DNA of 5,155 nucleotides, from assembly GCA_030618065.1 (NCBI GenBank), contig JAUXEE010000184.1:1-5155 (forward strand). The letters are read 5' to 3'. Position 1 is the stretch's first letter, and every line of letters starts with the position of its first letter. A program made the translations under genes and the position numbers. Positions 1-4,943 of this stretch are shown here, piece after piece. Source of the stretch: Gemmatimonadota bacterium. Its GTDB lineage: Bacteria > Gemmatimonadota > Gemmatimonadetes > Longimicrobiales > Gaopeijiaceae. The notes beneath the pieces are model-generated. The model was given only the letters and a program-made list of their open reading frames with translations, had not been told where the DNA came from and made no database searches.

Positions 1-299
1 GAGCCCAACGGCACTTGGCCATCCGTGATGGGCACCCAGCTTTCACCGTTGTCCGTGGTGCGGAAAACCCCTCCGCTGGCCACACCCATGTAGAAGGTCC
101 TTGGTTGTGACGGCACTCCTGTCACCGTAGTGACCCGGCCCCCCTGCCCCGGTCCGATCAACCGGAAGTTGATCCCCTGGAGAAGGTCGGGATCGACGGA
201 CTCCATCATGGGGGCACCGGTGCCCTGTGCCTGGCTTTGGATTGGCGCAGCGAACAGAGCGGCCAACGCGAGAATCATGACTGCGGCGTAGCGATACAT
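1..299 (-). CDS. Secreted BNR/Asp-box repeat (sialidase-like beta-propeller) protein, N-terminal part, 3' end outside window
   Basis: The reading frame starts at the ATG whose complement is 297-299 and stays open for 99 codons to the window edge, so only the N-terminus is present. Residues 1-24 form a signal peptide: MYRYAAVMIL, a hydrophobic Ala/Leu core, then a likely cleavage after S22-Q23-A24. Around residues 46-95 the pattern F-R-L-I-G-P-G-Q-G-G-R-V, then F-Y-M-G-V-A-S-G-G-V-F-R-T-T-D-N-G-E-S-W, matches the first blade of BNR/YVTN-type propeller proteins often annotated as glycosyl hydrolase or sialidase-like. T81-W88 is an Asp-box (D83, G85, W88). A GAGGGA ribosome binding site (304-309 on the complement) supports this start. 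The protein should be exported to the periplasm or cell surface. The substrate is unknown, and members of this family are frequently not proven glycosidases. The rest of the propeller and any C-terminal domain cannot be seen. Confidence 0.85.
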   Translation of the reverse strand, partial: MYRYAAVMILALAALFAAPIQSQAQGTGAPMMESVDPDLLQGINFRLIGPGQGGRVTTVTGVPSQPRTFYMGVASGGVFRTTDNGESWVPITDGQVPLG

Positions 300-303
300 G
301 GCG

Positions 304-309
304 TCCCTC
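304..309 (-). promoter_or_regulatory. Ribosome binding site of the BNR-repeat gene
   Basis: GAGGGA on the minus strand lies 4 nt before the ATG at 299, with the GAGG core 6 nt away. It decides the start of the partial BNR-repeat gene. No clear -10/-35 pair is visible further upstream. Confidence 0.6.
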
Positions 310-333
310 GAAAGGTGCGAACGGACAGGTAGA

Positions 334-356
334 CCCCGCCGGTTTTGCGGGCGGGG
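334..356 (-). other. GC-rich hairpin in the leader of the BNR-repeat gene
   Basis: CCCCGCC (334-340) can pair perfectly with GGCGGGG (350-356) around a 9-nt loop. In the minus-strand transcript this 7-bp all-GC stem sits about 35 nt upstream of the BNR-repeat start codon. No T-run follows on either strand, so it is not a standard intrinsic terminator. It may be a leader structure or simply chance in GC-rich DNA. Confidence 0.35.
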
Positions 357-370
357 GAGGAGTCAGGCTG

Positions 371-426
371 GGAAAGTGACCTTCGGGGGGTTCAGGCGGC
401 AAGTCGAGTGAGAAGTCACTCTTTCC
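371..426. repeat. Imperfect inverted repeat with a competing short hairpin, downstream of the small minus-strand gene
   Basis: GGAAAGTGAC (371-380) pairs with GTCACTCTTTCC (415-426) as 10 base pairs with a 2-nt bulge and a 34-nt loop. A shorter stem, GAGTGA (406-411) with TCACTC (416-421) around a GAAG loop, uses the same right arm, so the two folds exclude each other. The element begins 10 bases past the stop codon of the minus-strand gene ending at 436, so it may act as a 3' structure or terminator for that gene. The short stem has only three T's after it on the plus strand and none on the minus strand. The whole 300-435 interval has no convincing gene. Confidence 0.3.
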
Positions 427-435
427 AGGATTGGT

Positions 436-654
436 TCAGGAGTCCTTCTCGAAATCCAGGCCCATGCTCAAAGGCACTCCCTCAAAGACCCGGAAGATGT
501 AGGTGTATCGGCCAGATTCCAGAGGGCTTTCCCCGACATAGTCGATGACCTGGATCCTTGCCGTGTCCTGACCGACTACGACCTGGGCCGAAGCGATTCG
601 GTAGGCCTTCGTGACTTCGACGTAGAGAGATTCCTCCGGGGTTGATGCCACCAC
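436..654 (-). CDS. Small uncharacterised protein or 3' gene remnant, start uncertain
   Basis: A 72-codon frame runs from a GTG at 652-654 to TGA at 436-438. I do not recognise the family. It looks coding rather than accidental: about 72% of third positions are G/C, and the residues alternate in a beta-strand-like way (LYVEVTKAYRIASAQVVV, then ARIQVIDYVG, then GRYTYIFRVFEG), with an acidic C-terminal tail DFEKDS. There is no Cys and no membrane segment. The frame stays open upstream to 714, where TGA (715-717) stops it, adding a plausible stretch including G-L-F-Y-L-S-I-V-S-R-T-G. No ATG and no good ribosome binding site occur there; GGACAGG just before the GTG is weak. So either translation starts at one of the two adjacent GTGs, or this is the surviving C-terminus of a longer gene. 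It is divergent from the lipoprotein gene at 752 and lies upstream of, in the same direction as, the BNR-repeat gene. Confidence 0.45.
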   Translation of the reverse strand: MVASTPEESLYVEVTKAYRIASAQVVVGQDTARIQVIDYVGESPLESGRYTYIFRVFEGVPLSMGLDFEKDS

Positions 655-699
655 GCCTGTCCGTGAAACGATCGAGAGGTAGAAAAGTCCCCGTCGGGG

Positions 700-735
700 G
701 ATTATTCTGCCTGGTCACGGGATTGCTCTGCCCGG
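700..735 (+). repeat. Imperfect 15-bp direct repeat upstream of the first lipoprotein gene
   Basis: GATTATTCTGCCTGG (700-714) is repeated as GATTGCTCTGCCCGG (721-735) with 12 of 15 identical positions and a 21-bp period, about two helical turns. The second copy ends 5 nt before the AGGAGG ribosome binding site. The spacing would suit a dimeric regulator binding one face of the DNA, but no regulator is identified. The promoter of the operon is probably in or just upstream of this stretch. TATTCT at 703-708 is a weak -10 candidate without a matching -35. Confidence 0.3.
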
Positions 736-740
736 CAAAA

Positions 741-746
741 AGGAGG
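741..746 (+). promoter_or_regulatory. Strong ribosome binding site of the first lipoprotein gene
   Basis: A consensus AGGAGG lies 5 nt upstream of the ATG at 752. It fixes this start even though the resulting signal peptide has an unusually uncharged N-terminus. Confidence 0.85.
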
Positions 747-751
747 GATCC

Positions 752-1315
752 ATGCCCGAACCAAACAAGCTTCTTACCCTCATGATCATAATCCTGGCGG
801 CGACGGCCTGCGGCGGCCAGGGCGACCGGATCCCTGAGGAGGTCCAGGCCCCCCAGAAAGCCCAGGAGCCGTTCAAAGCCCAGGAGCCATCCATCGATCA
901 GCGTTCCTACCGGCTCGGGTCCATAGGCGCCTTCGCCGAAATGGTGGATGCCGGCGTCAAGAGGTTGGCCCTCAGCGCCGCCCTCGAGCCCGGGGAGATG
1001 GATGCCCTCGTCGAAGAAGCCGAGGGGATCGCCAGGGACCACAAGGTGGAGCTGTTCCGGGAGACCGACTTCCTCGTGACCGACCTCTTTTCGGCGGAGC
1101 TTACCGAGGGAAAGCACGTCCTCCTCATCTTCCGGGGGAACACCCACCAGGAGTACATGGAGATCAAGGAGGAGAAGCTTCGCCTGGAAGGGTTGGGGCA
1201 GTATGAGGGCGAGGCTAGGCGGGAGATCGCCCGCCGATTCGGCGCCCTACTGAGCTACTCGGACGAGAAGATCGCCTCACTCCTCCACATTCCCCTTCCG
1301 GCCCGCCCCTCATAG
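752..1315 (+). CDS. Conserved hypothetical lipoprotein
   Basis: 187 residues with an ATG behind a perfect AGGAGG. Residues 1-19 are a lipoprotein signal peptide with a hydrophobic core (LLTLMIIILAATA) and a lipobox ending in C20, so the mature protein should be lipid-anchored to a membrane, facing the periplasm or cell surface. The n-region (MPEPNK) has one Lys balanced by one Glu, less basic than usual, and position -3 of the lipobox is Ala rather than Leu. Residues 24-49 are a low-complexity Gln/Pro/Glu/Lys linker with a repeated KAQEP hexapeptide unit. From about residue 50 to 187 there is one soluble, largely helical domain rich in Glu and Arg, with the sections FAEMVDAGVKRLAL, ETDFLVTDLF, KHVLLIFRGNTHQEYM and GEARREIARRFGALLSY. 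I cannot name the family and see no catalytic motif. It is the first gene of the operon, 41 nt upstream of deoC. Confidence 0.85.
   Translation: MPEPNKLLTLMIIILAATACGGQGDRIPEEVQAPQKAQEPFKAQEPSIDQRSYRLGSIGAFAEMVDAGVKRLALSAALEPGEMDALVEEAEGIARDHKVELFRETDFLVTDLFSAELTEGKHVLLIFRGNTHQEYMEIKEEKLRLEGLGQYEGEARREIARRFGALLSYSDEKIASLLHIPLPARPS
857..888 (+). repeat. Short in-frame tandem repeat coding KAQEP in the lipoprotein linker
   Basis: AAAGCCCAGGAGCC occurs at 857-870 and again, identical, at 875-888, an 18-bp period equal to six codons. The preceding codons (EVQAPQ) look like a decayed third unit. It falls in the flexible linker just after the lipid-anchored Cys, where length changes by slippage would be tolerated. 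Confidence 0.7.
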
Positions 1316-1320
1316 TTTTC

Positions 1321-1356
1321 AGCTCCTACCCCGCGTAACCACAAGGCGGAGGAGCT
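1321..1356 (+). promoter_or_regulatory. Hairpin that can mask the deoC ribosome binding site
   Basis: AGCTCCT (1321-1327) is perfectly complementary to AGGAGCT (1350-1356), and CCGC (1331-1334) to GCGG (1346-1349), giving an 11-bp stem with a 3-nt bulge and an 11-nt loop. The right arm contains the whole GGAGGAG ribosome binding site and ends directly before the TTG start codon. The left arm begins 5 nt after the stop codon of the upstream lipoprotein gene, so a ribosome finishing that gene would cover and open the stem. This suggests translational coupling. It is a prediction from base pairing only. Confidence 0.5.
1348..1354 (+). promoter_or_regulatory. Ribosome binding site of deoC, supporting a TTG start
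   Basis: GGAGGAG lies just before TTG at 1357-1359; the GGAGG core is 4 nt away. There is no ATG in frame near the N-terminus, so this motif is what picks TTG as the start. Confidence 0.6.
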
Positions 1357-2388
1357 TTGAAGGTCGAAGAGTCGAACGTTCGAAAAACGCCGCCTGCCCC
1401 GACGCCGTCCAACGAACGTGCCAGGAATCCCGGGGTTCCCCTGGAACTGGACTGGATCCGGGAGGTCCGGGTGAATCGGAGCGCCGTCGAGCGTAGGACC
1501 GCCACCCTGGGAACCCGGCGGAGCGTCAAGAAACAATGGCAGGCCGCTTGGCTTCTCAAAGCCATTTCGTGCATCGATCTCACCGCCCTCTCAGGGGATG
1601 AGACACCGGGCCGGATTCGGCGGATCTGTGCCAAAGCCCGCCAACCCGTGCGGCAGGACATCCTCGACTCCTTGGAGGCCGGTCACGTGGGATTGAGCAC
1701 GGCGGCGGTCTGCGTCTATCACGAGATGGTGGAGACGGCGGTTCGGGCTTTGGAGGGTTCGGAGATCCCCGTCGCTGCCGTTTCCGCAGGGTTCCCCCAT
1801 GGACTCTCCCCCTATCGGGTTCGACTGGCAGGGATCGAAGCTTCGGTGGCCGCCGGCGCGGAAGAGCTCGACATCGTCATCACCCGTCAGCATGTCCTGG
1901 CGGGCAACTGGGAAGCCCTCTTTGACGAGGTGTCCGCCTACCGGGAGGCGTGCGGCAAGGCCCACCTGAAGACCATCCTCGCCACAGGTGAGCTCGGTAC
2001 CCTGAAGAACGTCTACAAGGCCAGCCTGGTCTGTATGATGGCCGGCGCCGACTTCATCAAGACATCCACAGGGAAAGAGAAGGTAAACGCCACCCTCCCC
2101 GTCGGTTTGGTCATGGCCCGAGCAATCCGGGAGTATGGCCAGAGAACCGGTTATCAGGCTGGGTTCAAACCCGCCGGAGGAATCAGCAAAGCCAAACAGG
2201 CACTGGTCTGGCTCACTCTCATGAAGGAAGAGCTCGGGAACGCCTGGCTGGAGCCGGCCCTCTTCCGCTTTGGAGCGAGTTCCCTTTTGGCCGACATCGA
2301 ACGACAGCTGGAACATTACGTCTCCGGCCCTGACGGGCCTCCGCACCCCCTGGGAGGAGCCGATTCCGGGAGTTACACTGGAGCATGA
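1357..2388 (+). CDS. deoC: Deoxyribose-phosphate aldolase (EC 4.1.2.4), animal DERA-like type
   Basis: 343 residues, TTG start. This cytoplasmic class I aldolase reversibly cleaves 2-deoxy-D-ribose 5-phosphate to acetaldehyde and D-glyceraldehyde 3-phosphate, the last step of deoxynucleoside catabolism. Catalytic motifs are intact: D172 in EELDIVI (equivalent to E. coli D102), the Schiff-base lysine K235 in DFIKTSTGK, and the proton-relay lysine K271 in GFKPAGGI. The domain is a TIM barrel from about residue 29 to 324. Length and sequence resemble vertebrate DERA (about 318 residues) more than E. coli DeoC (about 259): the N-terminal RRSVKKQWQAAWLLKA, the HLKTILATGELGTL and VNAT segments, and a C-terminal DIERQLEHYV all have close counterparts as I recall the human protein. 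Residues 1-28 are a Pro-rich, probably disordered extension, and 325-343 a Gly/Pro tail. The usual deo-operon partners are absent here. The stop codon overlaps the next gene (ATGA). Confidence 0.95.
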   Translation: MKVEESNVRKTPPAPTPSNERARNPGVPLELDWIREVRVNRSAVERRTATLGTRRSVKKQWQAAWLLKAISCIDLTALSGDETPGRIRRICAKARQPVRQDILDSLEAGHVGLSTAAVCVYHEMVETAVRALEGSEIPVAAVSAGFPHGLSPYRVRLAGIEASVAAGAEELDIVITRQHVLAGNWEALFDEVSAYREACGKAHLKTILATGELGTLKNVYKASLVCMMAGADFIKTSTGKEKVNATLPVGLVMARAIREYGQRTGYQAGFKPAGGISKAKQALVWLTLMKEELGNAWLEPALFRFGASSLLADIERQLEHYVSGPDGPPHPLGGADSGSYTGA

Positions 2389-4943
2389 GTTTTGGGATAA
2401 TCAGGCGTTTCATCGTGTTGCTGAGTGTCGCGGCCGTTGTGGGTTGCGGTGACGACGGTCCTTCCGGACCTCCGGTGCCAGCCGCGGTTCTGGTGACACC
2501 TTCCCTGGATACTCTCGTCGTGACCGGTGGGACTGCCGTCTTTTCCGCCCAGGCGGTGAACAAAAAGGGAAAGGCCCTGGCGGGTCTTCCTATGAGCTGG
2601 CGCAGCCTACAACCCAGCGTCGCGGTAATCGATGCCAATGGGGTAGCGACGGCCGTTGGCAAGGGGACAACGCAGATACTGGCTACGACAGCCGGTGTCA
2701 CGGGAATCGCCTCATTGACGGTCTCCCTTCTTCCGGTGTCCATCGAGATAACCGGGGGCAACCACCAAATCGGTTCCGTTGGAGCCCCCTTGGACAGTCT
2801 GCTTTCACTACGGGTGGTCGATGGAGCAGGGGCTCCGATCCGGGGGGTCTCCGTGACCCTGGAGGTCACCCAGGGAGGAGGGACCGTTTCTCCCGCCCAG
2901 TCCGTGACATGGGTGGATGGGACGGTCAGTACCAGGTGGACCCTGGGGCCGGACCCCGACGAGCCCCAGGAGGTCGTGGTCACGGCGGGGAACCTGTCCT
3001 CCGAATTCCACGCTACCGCCGTTTTGCCACCCGTTCAGATTACCACCACGGACCCTCATAACGGCCGACTCACGTTGGGCTATGAAGAGCGCTTTCAGGC
3101 CGAGGGTGGGATCGGTGCTCCCTACTTCTGGTCCATCTCGGAGGGAGATCTGCCTCTCGGCCTGACCCTTTCAGCCGATGGGTTCCTCTCGGGCACACCG
3201 GAGGAAGAAGGACTCTCAACCTTCTCTCTCCGAGTCCAGGATGGGAATGGAAGCTCGGGTTCACAGGATTTGAACCTTCGGATTTGCCCCGCACCCGTAC
3301 CTCTCGCTCCTGGTGAATCGAGGGCCTTCACTCCCTCGAATGGAGATGGATGCGGCTTCTTCCTCCCAGCGGGAATGGATGGCGATCGGTACAGGATAGG
3401 AATCGTCCGTTCGGAGACCAACCGAGACGAAGACGACGTCGTAGCCGTAACCTTGGATGTGAGGGGAATGGGGATCCTCCCGGTCCCCGGCCCTCAACTT
3501 GGCCCAACGCCAGCACCGGCCTCGGTCACCTCTCTCCTGCCCCAGTCGGACGAAGAGATCGCCAACGCCACAGAGGCCTTCCATCTCCAGATCCGCGAGG
3601 AAGAACGGCGTCTTCTTGCGTCGCTCCCTCCGGACTTCCGGCCGCTGCCGTCTTTCCCGGAACAAGCTCCGAGTGTGGTCGTCGCCCGGTCGCAAGCAGC
3701 TCCCGAAACACGGCTCCTGAGGTTTCCTTCGGATGGTTGCGCTGGTGTGAGTCCAAAGCCGGCATTGCTCCTCGGTGAGAACGAACATATCGCCGTTTAT
3801 CAGGACAGCGTGCAGCACCTCACCGAGCCGGTGAGTCCCGGTGCCGTGTCAGCCATGCTGGACTACTACCGCGCCTATGGGAAGAGAGTCATCGACCAGT
3901 ACTTCGGAGGGGTCTCCGATGTGAACGGAGACGGCCAAGTGATTGTCTTCGTGACTCCCGGAATCAGGGACGGAGTGGCCGGATTCGTTCGGGCATCCGA
4001 TCTCATGGGCCGTGAGTTCTGTTCCAGCTCGAATGAGATGGAGATCACCTACCTGAAGGCAAGCTTCGTCAACGGATACGACAGAGGCGCCTTTCAGTTT
4101 GTCGGGACGCTGGTGCACGAGATCAAACACATCAGCTCCCTCTATCAGCGGCTGGTTGCCGGGAGCTTCCACCCTTCCTGGGTGGAGGAGGGCACAGCGG
4201 AAATCGCCACGGACCGTGCCTCTCGACTCGCCATTGCCGAGACGGGTGGCCCGGGGGTGGGCGCCATGCTCACCATGGCCGATCTCGACACCTTCGGGAA
4301 TACCATCGAGGGCTACAACACCCGCCTGAGGCTGAGTCGTAGCCTCCGGTTCATGGCTTCCCAGCCGAACTCGGTAACGGTGAACCCGTACGGTGCCTCG
4401 TTTTCGTCGCCTGAGGGCATCCAAGAGAGGCATACCATTTACGGAGCCTCATGGCATTTCCACCGTTGGCTTGGAGACGCCTACGGTGGGGCTGCCACTG
4501 CGTTCTCCGACACCACCCTCTTTCGGCGGCAGAACGATTCCCTTACCGCTTCAGGCCCCGATGCCTATCCCGAGTTGGTGGGCAAAACCTTTAGTGAATT
4601 GATGGAGGAATTCGCCCTGGCCGTGATTCTGAACGGCACGGGGGCTCCGGCGCCAATGCGTGCCTTCACGAGCTTTGATTTTCCATCGGCCATGTCCTCC
4701 ACATCGGTTTACAGTGCTTCGACGAGGCCTTTCGGTGGGTACCCATGGCCAGTGACCGGCCCCGTTGGTGGGTCAGAGGGAGCGCTCGGGAGTGTCAGCC
4801 TGAAGACCGCCACCTATTCCGGTCAGATCGGGGAATCGGGCCTGCGGATCCACGATCTCATTTCGAATGGAACCGGTCTCGGGGCCGAGGTCACCGTGTT
4901 CGCTCCGCCCCAGGCACGGGTGATCGTAGTACGCCTGAGGTAG
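2385..4943 (+). CDS. Lipoprotein with Ig-like domains and an M30-like HEXXH zinc metallopeptidase domain
   Basis: 852 residues. The ATG overlaps the deoC stop by 4 nt; the nearest GGAG is only 1 nt from the ATG, so initiation probably relies on ribosomes finishing deoC. Residues 1-20 are a signal peptide with RR and a hydrophobic core, followed by the lipobox V18-V19-G20-C21, giving a lipid-anchored extracytoplasmic protein. Then, in order: a BIG2-like Ig domain (about 32-115, with TGGTAVFSAQAVNKKG, then SLQPSVAVIDANGVATAVGKG), a second Ig-like domain (about 117-214), a putative-Ig He_PIG-type domain (about 216-300, GLTLSADGFLSGTP), a beta-rich segment with C301 and C323, a Pro-rich linker (about 366-382), and the peptidase region (about 455-760). 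That has a DVNGDGQ Ca-binding-like loop (512-518), HEIKH (H578, E579, H582) and EEGTAE with E602 as probable third zinc ligand. The 20-residue gap from H582 to E602 equals thermolysin spacing (gluzincin). The arrangement recalls peptidase M30 (hyicolysin) relatives. Residues 805-852 form a beta-rich C-terminal domain. The substrate is unknown. Confidence 0.85.
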   Translation: MSFGIIRRFIVLLSVAAVVGCGDDGPSGPPVPAAVLVTPSLDTLVVTGGTAVFSAQAVNKKGKALAGLPMSWRSLQPSVAVIDANGVATAVGKGTTQILATTAGVTGIASLTVSLLPVSIEITGGNHQIGSVGAPLDSLLSLRVVDGAGAPIRGVSVTLEVTQGGGTVSPAQSVTWVDGTVSTRWTLGPDPDEPQEVVVTAGNLSSEFHATAVLPPVQITTTDPHNGRLTLGYEERFQAEGGIGAPYFWSISEGDLPLGLTLSADGFLSGTPEEEGLSTFSLRVQDGNGSSGSQDLNLRICPAPVPLAPGESRAFTPSNGDGCGFFLPAGMDGDRYRIGIVRSETNRDEDDVVAVTLDVRGMGILPVPGPQLGPTPAPASVTSLLPQSDEEIANATEAFHLQIREEERRLLASLPPDFRPLPSFPEQAPSVVVARSQAAPETRLLRFPSDGCAGVSPKPALLLGENEHIAVYQDSVQHLTEPVSPGAVSAMLDYYRAYGKRVIDQYFGGVSDVNGDGQVIVFVTPGIRDGVAGFVRASDLMGREFCSSSNEMEITYLKASFVNGYDRGAFQFVGTLVHEIKHISSLYQRLVAGSFHPSWVEEGTAEIATDRASRLAIAETGGPGVGAMLTMADLDTFGNTIEGYNTRLRLSRSLRFMASQPNSVTVNPYGASFSSPEGIQERHTIYGASWHFHRWLGDAYGGAATAFSDTTLFRRQNDSLTASGPDAYPELVGKTFSELMEEFALAVILNGTGAPAPMRAFTSFDFPSAMSSTSVYSASTRPFGGYPWPVTGPVGGSEGALGSVSLKTATYSGQIGESGLRIHDLISNGTGLGAEVTVFAPPQARVIVVRLR
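4116..4190 (+). other. Zinc-binding and catalytic site of the metallopeptidase
   Basis: Bases 4116-4130 encode H578-E-I-K-H582 and 4188-4190 encode E602 within W-V-E-E-G-T-A-E. H578, H582 and E602 fit the three zinc ligands of a gluzincin and E579 the catalytic base. All are present, so the enzyme looks active rather than degenerate. Confidence 0.75.

Noticed and set aside
43..402. 119-codon minus-strand open frame at the left edge
   Set aside because: It overlaps the BNR-repeat gene in another frame. That gene has a signal peptide, an Asp-box and a ribosome binding site, while this frame is Pro/Arg/Gly-rich with no motif.
406..424. GAGTGA-GAAG-TCACTC-TTT as a plus-strand intrinsic terminator
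   Set aside because: No plus-strand gene precedes it, the stem is 6 bp and only three T's follow. It is recorded only as part of the larger inverted repeat.
482..1147. Long 221-codon minus-strand open frame
   Set aside because: It lies mostly antisense to the lipoprotein gene with its strong ribosome binding site and lipobox. Its residue pattern is a Gly/Leu/Pro-rich antisense shadow with no recognisable motif.
1591..2346. 251-codon minus-strand open frame
   Set aside because: It is antisense to deoC, whose catalytic residues are intact. Open antisense frames are expected in GC-rich coding DNA.
2219..2983. 254-codon minus-strand open frame across the deoC/peptidase junction
   Set aside because: The Thr/Pro/Ser-rich composition is an antisense artefact, and the plus-strand genes here have clear domains.
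3261..4433. Two minus-strand open frames (3261-3818 and 3849-4433)
   Set aside because: Both are antisense to the peptidase gene, including its zinc site. Neither shows a family motif.
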